Assembly (NCBI GenBank): GCA_900544375.1
Contig: UQUZ01000013.1
Coordinates: 1-57,483 of the forward strand
DNA from: an uncultured Oscillospiraceae bacterium
GTDB lineage: Bacteria; Bacillota; Clostridia; Oscillospirales; Acutalibacteraceae
Direction: 5' to 3'
Length of the DNA: 57,483 bases
Part shown: positions 16,263 to 24,787 of the stretch, one piece after another
Position numbering within the stretch: the stretch's first letter is position 1
How the letters are laid out: each line of letters starts with the position of its first letter
Translations under genes and position numbers: made by a program
Notes under the pieces: model-generated
Database searches by the model: none
What the model saw: the letters and a program-made list of their open reading frames with translations, nothing else
What the model was told of the DNA's origin: nothing

Positions 16263-17867
16263 TTATTTTTCCATATTCCTATGCCCTAGCGCCGCACCGA
16301 TAAAGCCGGAAAAAAGCGGATGCGGCTTATTGGGCCGGGACTTGAACTCCGGATGCGCTTGAGATGCGAGGAACCACGGATGATCCACAAGCTCAATCAT
16401 CTCGACAATATGCTTATCAGGCGAAACGCCGCACAGCCGCATGCCGCCCTTTTCCAATCGATCGCGGTAGTCGTTGTTTACCTCATAGCGATGGCGATGG
16501 CGCTCAAAGATAAGCTGCCGCCCATAGGCGGCATAGGCCTTGCTATCCTCCTGCAATACGCATGGATATTGCCCCAGGCGCATCGTTCCGCCCAAGTCGG
16601 ATACGTCCTTTTGATCCAGCATTAAATCGATCACCGGATAGGGCGTGTCCGGGTTGAATTCCGTACTGCTTGCCCCTTCCATACGCAGCACGTTGCGCGC
16701 AAACTCGATGATCGCAATTTGCAGGCCAAGACAAATTCCAAAATACGGAACTTTCTGCTCCCGCGCAAATTTTGCCGCCTGGATTTTTCCATCCACCCCA
16801 CGTGTGCCAAAGCCGCCGGGCACCAGAATTCCATCGATGCCTTGAAAGGTCTCCTCCACGTTTTCCGGCGTGATCCGCTCGCTGTCCAACCAATGGATGC
16901 GCACCTGCGCATCATTTTCAATGCCTCCATGCTTGAGCGCCTCAGCAACAGAGAGGTAGGAATCGTGCAGCTCCACATACTTGCCCACCAGCGCAATGTC
17001 CACTGCCCGGCCCAGATGGCGGTTGCGCTCCACCATCGCTACCCAGTCTGTAAGATCCGGCGCGCCGCATTTCAAGTGCAACTGCCTGATTGCAATCTCC
17101 GCCAGGCCCTCTTTTTCCAGAGCAAGTGGAATCTCATAGAGCGTGGGCATATCACGGTTTTCAATCACATGTTTCTTCGGCACATTGCAAAACAGCGCGA
17201 TTTTCTCACGGATATGGCTGTCAATTGGGTGCTCGCACCGGCATACGATCACATCCGGCCGGATGCCGAGGCCCAAAAGCTCCTTTACGCTGTGCTGTGT
17301 GGGCTTAGTTTTCAGCTCCATGGAGGCGCTCAGGTAGGGAATCAATGTCACATGGATAAACATGCAGTTTTCCCGCCCATGCTCCTGCGCAAACTGGCGG
17401 ATTGCCTCCAAGAAGGGCTGGCCCTCAATATCGCCCACCGTGCCGCCGATCTCTACGAATACCACATCAGCCTCCGTATTCAGAGCAATGCGCCGCTTGA
17501 TCTCATTGGTGATGTGTGGAATCACCTGGATGGTCTGCCCGCCGTAAATTCCTTTACGCTCATCGCTGATAACCTGAAAAAAGACACGCCCGGAGGTTAG
17601 ATTGCTGTTTTGCGATAGGCTCTCGTCAATAAAGCGCTCATAATGCCCCAGATCGAGATCTGTTTCCGCCCCATCGTCCGTAACAAAAACCTCGCCGTGC
17701 TGCATCGGATTCATCGTGCCGGGGTCAACGTTTAGGTAAGGATCCAGCTTCATAACAGTGACCTTTAGGCCACGAGCTTTTAAAAGACGGCCGAGAGAAG
17801 CGGCCGTAATCCCTTTGCCGAGCCCTGAAACGACGCCGCCTGTGACAAAGATAAATTTTGTATCCAT
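16263..17867 (-). CDS. pyrG: CTP synthase
   Basis: A 534-residue CTP synthase that aminates UTP with glutamine nitrogen. The synthetase domain (about 1-265) begins with FIFVTGGVVSGLGKGI; the glutamine amidotransferase domain (about 290-534) has the nucleophile Cys in FGICLGLQIAIIEFARN and the His-Glu pair in SQAHPEFKSRP. Length and motifs are normal. ATG 17867 follows AGGAGG. A GC-rich hairpin lies upstream, in the position where pyrG attenuators occur in other Firmicutes. Confidence 0.97.
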   Translation of the reverse strand: MDTKFIFVTGGVVSGLGKGITAASLGRLLKARGLKVTVMKLDPYLNVDPGTMNPMQHGEVFVTDDGAETDLDLGHYERFIDESLSQNSNLTSGRVFFQVISDERKGIYGGQTIQVIPHITNEIKRRIALNTEADVVFVEIGGTVGDIEGQPFLEAIRQFAQEHGRENCMFIHVTLIPYLSASMELKTKPTQHSVKELLGLGIRPDVIVCRCEHPIDSHIREKIALFCNVPKKHVIENRDMPTLYEIPLALEKEGLAEIAIRQLHLKCGAPDLTDWVAMVERNRHLGRAVDIALVGKYVELHDSYLSVAEALKHGGIENDAQVRIHWLDSERITPENVEETFQGIDGILVPGGFGTRGVDGKIQAAKFAREQKVPYFGICLGLQIAIIEFARNVLRMEGASSTEFNPDTPYPVIDLMLDQKDVSDLGGTMRLGQYPCVLQEDSKAYAAYGRQLIFERHRHRYEVNNDYRDRLEKGGMRLCGVSPDKHIVEMIELVDHPWFLASQAHPEFKSRPNKPHPLFSGFIGAALGHRNMEK

Positions 17868-17918
17868 ATCTGTTTCCTCCTATTGCTATATTTGGTGGCA
17901 ATATATTTATGAAAAGAG

Positions 17919-17953
17919 AGGCGGCCGCAAAGCTGAACGCTTGGCGGCCGCCT
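17919..17953 (-). terminator. GC-rich hairpin between the DUF1846 gene and pyrG
   Basis: Perfect 10-base arms AGGCGGCCGC / GCGGCCGCCT, with an inner AAGC/GCTT pairing, followed on the minus strand by CTCTTTTC. It either ends the DUF1846 transcript or serves as a pyrG attenuator; the T-run is weak. Confidence 0.6.
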
Positions 17954-18006
17954 GACTGATTCTATCAGCAATGAAGAGCAGCCAGACAAGCCGGGCCTTC
18001 ATTGGG

Positions 18007-19497
18007 TCATTTGTGGTAGAGTTTTTGGCTTTGATATCGCGCCTCACATGTCAGGTTCATCCCCAGCTTGCGAAAAACGGAATCATCCACCTGCGAGAGA
18101 ATCACCGAGGAATGCGCTTCACACCCCTTGAGCTTTGCTAGCTGCTTCATGGCGAGTTCGGCAGTTGGGTTCGTCGCCGCGCTGATGCACAGAGCGATGA
18201 GCACCTCGTCGGAGTGCAGCCTGGGGTTATGATTTCCCAAATGCTTGGTTTTCAAATTTTGAATCGGCTCTATAATAATAGGGGAAATCAGCAAAATGTC
18301 GTGTTGGATGCCGCCGAGCGCTTTCAGCGCGTTGAGCAGCACAGCGGCGGATGCGCCGAGCAGCGGGGAAGTTTTGCCGGTGATGATGCGTCCGTCCGGC
18401 AGCTCGATCGCGGAGGCAGGCAGCCCTGTCTCCTCCGCGCGGGCGAGCGCGGAGGAGGCAACGGCGCGATCATGCGTTGAAACGCCTGCCTGATTCATCA
18501 AAAGCTCCACTTTATAAACAGCCGCTTCATCCACCCGGCCCTGCTTTTGATCGCACAGAGCGTGGTAATAGCGGCGGATGATCTCCTGCTCGGAGGCACG
18601 GCGGCAAACATCGTCCTCTATGATACAGTTGCCAGCCATATTGACGCCCATATCCGTGGGCGATTTATAGGGGCTCTCCCCCGCGATGCGCTCAAAAATG
18701 GCATTCAGCACGGGAAAAACCTCAATATCGCGGTTATAATTGACAGTGGTTTCGCCATAGGCTTCCAAATGGTAGGGGTCGATCATATTAACGTCGTTTA
18801 AGTCGGCCGTTGCAGCCTCATACGCCAAATTGACCGGATGGCGCAGCGGGAGGTTCCACACCGGGAAGGTTTCAAATTTGGCATAACCGGCGTTAATCCC
18901 CCGCTTGTGCTCGTGATAGAGCTGGGAAAGGCAGGTCGCCATTTTCCCGCTGCCGGGGCCGGGCGCCGTGACGATCACCAGCGGGCGGCTGGTTTCAACA
19001 TACTCATTCTTGCCAAACCCCTCTTCGCTGACGATGAGGGGGATATTGTTTGGATAACCCTCGATCGGATAATGCAGGTAGACCGGCACGCCGAGCTTGT
19101 CCAGCATATTGCGAAATTTATCCGCCATCGGCTGCGCGGCATATTGGGCGATGACAACGCTGCCCACAAAGAGCCCCACGCCGCGGAAAGCGTCAATGAG
19201 GCGGAGCACATCCGCGTCATAGGTAATGCCGAGATCGCCGCGCACCTTACTCTTTTCGATATCGGCGGCGTTGATCACGATCACGATTTCAGCCTGCTCT
19301 TTGAGCTTAAGGAGCATATTAATCTTGCTGTCCGGCTTGAATCCAGGCAGCACGCGCGAGGCGTGATAGTCATCAAACAGCTTACCACCCAGCTCCAAAT
19401 ATAGTTTGTTGTCAAACTGTGCGATCCGGTGCTGAATATGCTCGGACTGCATTTTGAGGTATTTGTCGTTGTCAAAACCGATCTGCTGCATGCTCAT
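18007..19497 (-). CDS. DUF1846 family protein
   Basis: A 496-residue cytoplasmic protein that matches the DUF1846 family by its whole-length character: the start MSMQQIGFDNDKYLKMQ, LYLELGGKLFDDYHASRVLPG, the nucleotide-binding-like stretch VTAPGPGSGKMATCLSQLYHE (about 180-200), and LGNHNPRLHSDEVLIALCISA near the end. The G-rich loop looks like a phosphate-binding loop. Biochemical role is not established to my knowledge. ATG 19497 follows AAAGG; a second ATG lies two codons on. It is preceded by a 250-base leader with a structured RNA and terminator, so expression is probably controlled by attenuation. Confidence 0.85.
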   Translation of the reverse strand: MSMQQIGFDNDKYLKMQSEHIQHRIAQFDNKLYLELGGKLFDDYHASRVLPGFKPDSKINMLLKLKEQAEIVIVINAADIEKSKVRGDLGITYDADVLRLIDAFRGVGLFVGSVVIAQYAAQPMADKFRNMLDKLGVPVYLHYPIEGYPNNIPLIVSEEGFGKNEYVETSRPLVIVTAPGPGSGKMATCLSQLYHEHKRGINAGYAKFETFPVWNLPLRHPVNLAYEAATADLNDVNMIDPYHLEAYGETTVNYNRDIEVFPVLNAIFERIAGESPYKSPTDMGVNMAGNCIIEDDVCRRASEQEIIRRYYHALCDQKQGRVDEAAVYKVELLMNQAGVSTHDRAVASSALARAEETGLPASAIELPDGRIITGKTSPLLGASAAVLLNALKALGGIQHDILLISPIIIEPIQNLKTKHLGNHNPRLHSDEVLIALCISAATNPTAELAMKQLAKLKGCEAHSSVILSQVDDSVFRKLGMNLTCEARYQSQKLYHK

Positions 19498-19566
19498 TCA
19501 TATGACCAACCTTTCTCTGCAAGGAAAAACGTTCGCCTTTCCCCACCATTTCTTCCACAACCACGG

Positions 19567-19605
19567 AAAAACCCCCGGGCGCCGCACCTTTGCGGTGCTC
19601 CGGGG
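19567..19605 (-). terminator. Intrinsic terminator inside the DUF1846 leader
   Basis: In the RNA: CCCCGG, A, GCACC, loop GCAAA, GGUGC, five unpaired bases, CCGGGG, then G and five U. It lies about 70 bases before the DUF1846 start and just 5 bases after the structured element. Confidence 0.8.
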
Positions 19606-19610
19606 TCATT

Positions 19611-19723
19611 CTGAAAAGATGATTCGCACCCACTCCTGCAAACCGTGCGCTTTCATAGGCGTTTTGCTCGTGGTATTTGCACAATCTGAACCATCCATGC
19701 AGGATGGATCATCCGATTTTCAG
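19611..19723 (-). ncRNA. Structured leader RNA, candidate riboswitch, upstream of DUF1846
   Basis: Read 5' to 3' on the minus strand, CUGAAAA-ucg-GAUGAU (19723-19708) pairs exactly with AUCAUCUUUUCAG (19623-19611), forming a 13-pair closing stem with one 3-base bulge. Inside, CCAUCC/GGAUGG (19691-19707) abuts the closing stem and GCAAA..CC/GG..UUUGC (19638-19644, 19672-19680) forms a longer third arm. The single-stranded joining segments are UUCAGAUUGU and AGGAGUGGGUGCGA; GUGCG in the latter could pair with CGCAC in the third arm. I could not match it to TPP, purine, SAM, glycine, c-di-GMP, ZTP, THF or T-box consensus from memory. The architecture plus promoter and terminator is what supports the call. 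Confidence 0.6.
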
Positions 19724-19752
19724 CATCATCTATTTCTACTTTAATTTTTTTC

Positions 19753-19781
19753 ATTATAACCGATATAACGCGGAAAATCAA
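19753..19781 (-). promoter_or_regulatory. Promoter of the DUF1846 leader transcript
   Basis: Minus strand TTGATT (19776-19781), exactly 17 bases, TATAAT (19753-19758). It places the transcript start near 19746 and so defines a leader of about 250 bases. Confidence 0.8.
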
Positions 19782-19879
19782 GTTACAGCGCGCGCTTTCA
19801 AGCAATCTCTTATTGCCACCCTCGGTGTACACCGGGAGTAGCGATCGGGAATGTAAAAGGTTTTTTGGAGCATAAGCAT

Positions 19880-20122
19880 TTATCTTCTATCCGCGCCCTC
19901 TTTGCCGATTCGATAAAGCAAATAATCGAGGCAATCAATCCTTTTCTGGTTTGCATGCACAGCATCCAGCAGAGCCGCTCGATGATGGGAAAGAAGCCGC
20001 AGTAGATCGGCCTTTTTTTCGCCTCTCGCCAAAGCCACACATTGCTGTGCCGTCGCTTGGCTACACCCGGCGTCAATCAGGTTTTGGTAGAAGCTACCCC
20101 ACGGATCTAATCGTTCAGCCAT
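19880..20122 (-). CDS. Small conserved-type protein paired with a flavodoxin-like gene
   Basis: An 80-residue protein beginning MAERLDPWGSFYQNLI and ending with a helix carrying RIDCLDYLLYRIGKE. Its ATG at 20122 overlaps the end of the flavodoxin-like gene, so the two are translationally coupled. Two cysteines (AGCSQ and QQCVAL) and the helical composition suggest an all-alpha fold. Small proteins of this look often follow NAD(P)H oxidoreductases in Clostridia, but I know no function for them. Confidence 0.75.
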   Translation of the reverse strand: MAERLDPWGSFYQNLIDAGCSQATAQQCVALARGEKKADLLRLLSHHRAALLDAVHANQKRIDCLDYLLYRIGKEGADRR

Positions 20123-20663
20123 TCGAAACCGCCATGCCCATTTCATAAGCTTTTTGTAAAGCGGGGTGTTCTTTGATGGCGCCCGCCACATCCACGCCGC
20201 CTCCAAACACCGTTCCTGCCAGGCGTGCCTTGGGGAAACAGGCGAGCCAGCCTCTCAGGCCGTTGACCGCGCCATCCATTGTATGCTCTTCTTCCTCCGC
20301 CGCGGCGGCCAGCAGATAAACCTCCCGAAAAGCATAGTCAGAAGCATATAGGGGATTGCCACGATCCAACATCGTTTTCATCTGTCCGCTCATCCCATAA
20401 TAATAAATTGGGGTAGCAAACACGAGCACATCAGCGGCGTGCATTTTTTGTGCAATAGTATCTGCGTCATCATGAATCACGCACCGTTGTGATTTTTGGC
20501 AGGAAAGGCAGCCCTTGCAAAAGCAGATGGTTTTATCATGGAGTGAAATATTTTCAACGCTGTTGCCAGCCTGCCTTGCGCCGTTGGCAAATGCATCTGC
20601 CAACAGCTTGGAATTACCATTCCTGCGGGGGCTGGTTGATATCACCAAAACATTCTTGCTCAT
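20115..20663 (-). CDS. Flavodoxin-like NAD(P)H-dependent oxidoreductase
   Basis: A 182-residue FMN-binding protein of the iron-sulfur flavoprotein/NADPH-dependent FMN reductase type. Phosphate-binding start VLVISTSPRRNGNSKLLADAF, a cysteine cluster CFCKGCLSCQKSQRC (about 47-61), and FATPIYYYGMSGQMKTMLDR. The cysteine pattern could hold a metal or iron-sulfur centre. ATG 20663 follows GAGGGA. It lies in a leftward group with a small protein, a DUF3737 gene and a cyclophilin-like lipoprotein, opposite a LysR gene; such groups are commonly under control of the LysR protein. Confidence 0.9.
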   Translation of the reverse strand: MSKNVLVISTSPRRNGNSKLLADAFANGARQAGNSVENISLHDKTICFCKGCLSCQKSQRCVIHDDADTIAQKMHAADVLVFATPIYYYGMSGQMKTMLDRGNPLYASDYAFREVYLLAAAAEEEEHTMDGAVNGLRGWLACFPKARLAGTVFGGGVDVAGAIKEHPALQKAYEMGMAVSNG

Positions 20664-20753
20664 TTAAAATCCCTCTTTCTATAAGATACCTTTTATCACT
20701 TTTGTCCTGTGGACGGCTAAGATGGAACATGAAAATTGCTCGTCGCCCCTTGC

Positions 20754-21626
20754 TCAAGCGCAGGGCTTGCTTTCCATTTTGCCGTTTTCTTGCTCCTCAA
20801 GCACAATTTCCCCTGCTGCATTTGGGTCGTCCATTATGATCTTCTCCACAGAGGGGGCACAGATTGTGCCGGAAAGTGGATTTTTTATGCTGATCACCGG
20901 CGTGGTGATGGTTGCGTTGACCTCCGACTTTTCAAAGCAGAGGTCAGTATCCACCATTTTGCAATCCACCAGTTTTAAATTTTTGCAATAGCAGAAGGGC
21001 TGTGCACCAATGATGGTGCAGTGGATAAACGTTACCCCACTGGAATACCAGGCTAGGTATTCGCCCTTGATGATGCTGTTTTTTACCGTTACCTGTTCGG
21101 CATGCCAGAAAGCGTCCTTCGTATCCAGCACACAGTTTTCCAAGGTCATGTTTTTTGTGTATTGAAAGGAGTATTTTCCCTTGAGCCGCACATCAAAAAA
21201 TTGCAGGTCCTCCGAGCGCATCATAAAATATTCGCTCTCGGCGGAGCAGCGGAGCATCTTTAGTTTCCGCACACACCAGCCAAATTCAGCCGAAACGATG
21301 CGGCAGTCCTCCATGGTGACCTCGCTGCATTCTCGCAATGCCTTGATTCCGTGGAGCCTACTTCCAGTGATCTCCACATGATCCGAATACCACAGCGCGG
21401 CGCGGCAATGGGGCGTCAGCTCAGTGCCGCTGATCTTCAGGCCATGGTCATGCCAAAAAGGATAGCGCAGATTACACAAGCAGTCCTCTACCTGAATGCC
21501 GCAGCACTCTTTTAAGGCGCTTTCGCCATCTGCCGGGCCGTCAAAGGTGCACCGCTTCAAATGGAGATTCCGCTCCCCATAAAGCGCACGCTCCCTATCA
21601 AAGGTTTGGTTTTCTATGAATTTCAT
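20754..21626 (-). CDS. DUF3737 family right-handed beta-helix protein
   Basis: A 290-residue protein built of repeated short strands of the pattern 'VEITGSRLHGIKALREC' and 'VTVKNSIIKGEYLAWY', which is the regular rhythm of a parallel beta-helix; the start MKFIENQTFDRERALYGERN is typical of DUF3737. No signal peptide is seen. ATG 21626 follows AGGAG by 11 bases; the GTG four codons earlier is directly on that site. Function unknown. It belongs to the flavodoxin / cyclophilin-like group, and is often found next to such genes. Confidence 0.85.
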   Translation of the reverse strand: MKFIENQTFDRERALYGERNLHLKRCTFDGPADGESALKECCGIQVEDCLCNLRYPFWHDHGLKISGTELTPHCRAALWYSDHVEITGSRLHGIKALRECSEVTMEDCRIVSAEFGWCVRKLKMLRCSAESEYFMMRSEDLQFFDVRLKGKYSFQYTKNMTLENCVLDTKDAFWHAEQVTVKNSIIKGEYLAWYSSGVTFIHCTIIGAQPFCYCKNLKLVDCKMVDTDLCFEKSEVNATITTPVISIKNPLSGTICAPSVEKIIMDDPNAAGEIVLEEQENGKMESKPCA

Positions 21627-21758
21627 TGTTATGGCCACTCCTCACTTAGATGGTTTTGGCGCAGAAAAATTTTGAGCCAGCCTTCTGATAATGTGCCTCT
21701 TGCAAGCCGATTAGGCCCTGATTATAAGCTTATCAATACAGAGCCTTTCTTGCCGAAA

Positions 21759-22286
21759 TCAATCAACCGCCGTCACAGTGATCGCGCCTGCAAGCTTTTC
21801 AATTTCATCAATGCCGGAAATCGCTCTCCCCAGTTCATACAAGCCGCTTCCCTTGTCATAGAACATCACCACATCGCCCCACGGAGCATAATACGCCAGC
21901 GTTCCCTTTTGCGCATCTACGAACGGCGCGCCGGCGATGGAAAGTTTTTGCGGCGGATAAAACACCTTTTCATTGGTGCTAAAATTTTCTACAGTTGTCC
22001 GCAAAGGCAGCTGTGCATACAATGCTTTGGCGGCGCGGCTGTTGTTTAATGCATACACAATAACGTGCTCGCCTGCCTGCACCTGAATTTTCATTGGTTT
22101 ATTCTCCTCTGTTTTAGGCACTTTCTCCGGTCCGCTGATGGTTTCCTGCAAAGCCGATTGTTCGCTGTTTCCAATCGCGGCAATAGACGCCCCCGGCTGC
22201 GGTGCCTGGCGGCTACCGCAGCCACACATCAAAAAGAGCAAACCTGCTATCCACAAAAACGCTACCGTCTTTTTGATCTCATTCAC
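21759..22286 (-). CDS. Cyclophilin-like fold lipoprotein
   Basis: A 175-residue secreted lipoprotein. Signal segment IKKTVAFLWIAGLLFLMCGC with the lipobox cysteine near residue 22, a Ser/Glu-rich linker, then a cyclophilin-like domain: MKIQVQAGEHVIVYALNNSRAAK, FSTNEKVFYPPQKL, LAYYAPWGDVVMFYDK and SGLYELGRAISGIDEIEKL. Members of this fold often sit beside flavodoxin-like genes. The start is GTG 22286 by position of the signal peptide; a clear ribosome site is lacking. It is divergent from the LysR gene. Confidence 0.8.
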   Translation of the reverse strand: MNEIKKTVAFLWIAGLLFLMCGCGSRQAPQPGASIAAIGNSEQSALQETISGPEKVPKTEENKPMKIQVQAGEHVIVYALNNSRAAKALYAQLPLRTTVENFSTNEKVFYPPQKLSIAGAPFVDAQKGTLAYYAPWGDVVMFYDKGSGLYELGRAISGIDEIEKLAGAITVTAVD

Positions 22287-22317
22287 CCCGCAAAACGCTG
22301 TATTTTTTCCGATATCC

Positions 22318-22347
22318 AGTATAATACAGGGCGTTATGAAATAGCAA
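22318..22347 (-). promoter_or_regulatory. Promoter of the cyclophilin-like gene group
   Basis: Minus strand TTGCTA (22342-22347), 18-base spacer, TATACT (22318-22323). A plus-strand TATACT at 22398-22403 could serve the LysR gene in the other direction. The 220-base region between the two genes is AT-rich and contains ATATTAGATAT-like dyads where the LysR protein could bind. Confidence 0.5.
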
Positions 22348-22507
22348 ATACTTATATTAGATATCAAACTATGCTTTTTATCTATATCAATATGTGCTAT
22401 ACTACACACAACAAGAGCTCGATTTACACAAAAGTCATACTTTTTCACACTGAACATTGGCTTTGTCAAAACCAGACGAAGTCCAGCCCCTGCGAAAGGA
22501 TAGATGA

Positions 22508-23404
22508 ATGATGGAATTACGTGTGCTGCAATACTTTCTCGCTGTGGCAAGGGAACAGAGCGTATCCGGAGCGGCCGAATACCTGCACCTATCACAGCCC
22601 ACTCTCTCCCGCCAGCTGAAAGACCTGGAGGAAGAATTGGGAAAGCAGCTTTTCCTCCGCGGGAACCGCAAAATCACCCTCACGGAGGAGGGCATGATTT
22701 TGCGCAAGCGGGCCGAAGAAATCGTTAATCTAGTGCAGAAAGCAGAACGGGAAATCACCCTGAACGACGAGGCAATCGCCGGAGATATCCATATCGGCGC
22801 GGGAGAAACAGATGCCATTCGCCACCTTGCAAGGGCAGCCGGCCAAATACAGCAGGAGCACCCACAAATCCGTATTCATATCTCCAGTGGGGATTCCGCG
22901 AATGTTACGGAGGAGCTGGACAAGGGATTGATCGACTTTGGCCTGCTTTTTGATCCAAAGGATTTATCCAAATATCAATACCTGCGTATTCCTCAAAAAG
23001 ACACTTGGGGGGTGTTAATGCGCCGAGATGCGCCATTGGCCAAGAAAGAGGCCATAGGCCCAAAGGATTTATGGGATAAGCCGCTGATTCTCTCTCGCCA
23101 GCACCGAGCGGGAAGCGCCCTGTCTATGTGGCTGAAGCGGGAGGAAGCCGATCTGAATATCGTGGCAACCTATAGTTTGCTTTATAACGGATCAATCTTG
23201 GTGGATGAGGGGCTTGGTTACGCCATTACGCTGGATAAAATTATCAACACACAGGGTGGCAACCTCTGCTTTCGCCCCTTAATCCCTACCCTACAGGCTG
23301 GACTGTGCGTGGTTTGGAAGAAATACCAGGTGCTCACAAAAGCATCAGAGCTGTTTTTAAACACGCTGCAAAGCAATTTGGAAACAGCAGAAAGCGAAGC
23401 TTAA
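22508..23404 (+). CDS. LysR-family transcriptional regulator
   Basis: A 298-residue LysR regulator. N-terminal winged helix: MELRVLQYFLAVAREQSVSG, AAEYLHLSQPTLSRQLKDLE, then LGKQLFLRGNRKITLTEEG; the rest is a periplasmic-binding-like effector domain (GDIHIGAGETDAIRHLAR onward). Start ATG 22508 or 22511, after AAAGGATAG. It is transcribed away from the cyclophilin/DUF3737/flavodoxin group, which is the usual arrangement for a LysR protein and its target. Confidence 0.93.
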   Translation: MMELRVLQYFLAVAREQSVSGAAEYLHLSQPTLSRQLKDLEEELGKQLFLRGNRKITLTEEGMILRKRAEEIVNLVQKAEREITLNDEAIAGDIHIGAGETDAIRHLARAAGQIQQEHPQIRIHISSGDSANVTEELDKGLIDFGLLFDPKDLSKYQYLRIPQKDTWGVLMRRDAPLAKKEAIGPKDLWDKPLILSRQHRAGSALSMWLKREEADLNIVATYSLLYNGSILVDEGLGYAITLDKIINTQGGNLCFRPLIPTLQAGLCVVWKKYQVLTKASELFLNTLQSNLETAESEA

Positions 23405-23527
23405 AAAGCGCTGACTACAAGATTTTTTCTGTAAGCAGCGCCTTACTTTCAACAGTATATCATCAAAGGCGAGGGGCTCCCGATCCTTTCGTTCTAATAT
23501 AATTTCATCCGATATTCTCTCTATCTT

Positions 23528-24787
23528 CTAACGATTGGTGTGGGCAGAAGCTTCCTGCTTTTCAAAATTTTGAAAAAAACCAGCCGAAGCGAATCCTATC
23601 ACGCAAACAAAAATTCCACTTGGAACCAGCACCCAGTAGACACGGTCAAAAAGCAGGTCGAATAATGCCCCGTAAACCATCTGCCCGATCGGCTGTGCGC
23701 ACATGGAAAGGGTGAACACATAGGACATTACCTTGCCCATCAGGCGCTCCGGCGTCCTCCCCTGAATCGTGGAAATTGCATAGGTGGAGAAAATACTGCA
23801 TCCAAACTGGCAGGCACAGAACATCAAAAGCAAAATGATATACTGTGTAAAAGCGTCCACCGGCAGCCAGAAGGCAATCCCGCAAAGAATCAGGCAGATT
23901 CCAAAGGACAAAAAAACGCCAGCAAGATGGCGCAGCCGTAGCTTCCCTGCCAGCACCGCCACAAACAGGCCTCCGAGAATTGCGGCAATCCCCATTGCGC
24001 TTTCAGCCACACCATAATGCTCGGCGGAAAGCCCCAAAACTGTTCGCACCAAATAGGGAAAGCCTACCACAGCCGTACCCGCTACAAACAGGCTCACCAG
24101 TGCAGCCAGCAGAAGCAGCTTCAGAATACCAGGCTGTTCTCGGCACAAAAAGCGCATACTGAGCGAGAAATCTTCCTTTACCATCGCCCTAATCTTCATC
24201 TTGTGTTTCGGCTCTTTATCATCCAGCCGGATAAAACATTCAAAAAGCGCCGTCACAAAGAAGCAAAGCATTGCCGCATAAAATACCGGTTGTATCCCAA
24301 ATGTCGTGTAAAATACACTTCCCAAGAAGGGAGTAATCAGCGAGGCAATTGCCGCCACCTGATTGATAACCGCATTGCCCTTTACAATATGATCCCCGGA
24401 CAGCATTTGCGGGATGCATGCCTGCACCGTAGGAGATTCAAAAGCTCCCAGTATCGAGAGAATTACCAACAGAATCCCGATTATAAGAATATCGTGGCCG
24501 AAAGGCATGACAATGCAGGCAACCAATACGGATAGGCCGGAAAGGGTATCCAGTGCCACCATAATGTTGCGGCGGTTTGCCCGGTCTGCAAGGATACCGC
24601 CAAAGGGTGAGAGCAAAATGGTAGGAAGCAGAGCCATAGCCAGAAGCCCCGCGAAAACAGACGCGGAGCCTGTCTGCTCCAGCACATACATGGAAAGGGA
24701 GAATTTCAGTGTGAAATTCCCGATCAGCGAACTAACCTGCCCAAAAATCAAAAGGATAAAATTACGGGTTAAAAATTTTTGTTTCAT
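23528..24787 (-). CDS. MFS transporter, drug/siderophore exporter type
   Basis: A 419-residue MFS protein with about 12 membrane segments. It begins MKQKFLTRNFILLIFGQVSS and carries the loop motif GGILADRANRRNIM between helices 2 and 3, as in the enterobactin-exporter-like (EntS/MFS_3) group. ATG 24787 follows GGAGGG. Its start overlaps the stop of the small membrane gene (ATGA). The nearby TetR gene and palindromes suggest it is a repressed efflux pump. The substrate is not evident. Confidence 0.88.
   Translation of the reverse strand: MKQKFLTRNFILLIFGQVSSLIGNFTLKFSLSMYVLEQTGSASVFAGLLAMALLPTILLSPFGGILADRANRRNIMVALDTLSGLSVLVACIVMPFGHDILIIGILLVILSILGAFESPTVQACIPQMLSGDHIVKGNAVINQVAAIASLITPFLGSVFYTTFGIQPVFYAAMLCFFVTALFECFIRLDDKEPKHKMKIRAMVKEDFSLSMRFLCREQPGILKLLLLAALVSLFVAGTAVVGFPYLVRTVLGLSAEHYGVAESAMGIAAILGGLFVAVLAGKLRLRHLAGVFLSFGICLILCGIAFWLPVDAFTQYIILLLMFCACQFGCSIFSTYAISTIQGRTPERLMGKVMSYVFTLSMCAQPIGQMVYGALFDLLFDRVYWVLVPSGIFVCVIGFASAGFFQNFEKQEASAHTNR

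Noticed and set aside
16719..17600. Long plus-strand frame of 293 residues opposite pyrG
   Set aside because: It is antisense to a clear CTP synthase, lacks a ribosome site and has no protein-like motifs; a shadow of GC-rich codon use.
19472..19684. Open frame of 70 residues within the DUF1846 leader
   Set aside because: It lies across the structured RNA and terminator, has no ribosome site and its sequence follows the hairpin arms; better explained as leader RNA.
19498..19745. T-box leader
   Set aside because: No AGGGTGGNACCGCG box or Stem I specifier pattern, and the downstream gene is not for amino-acid metabolism.
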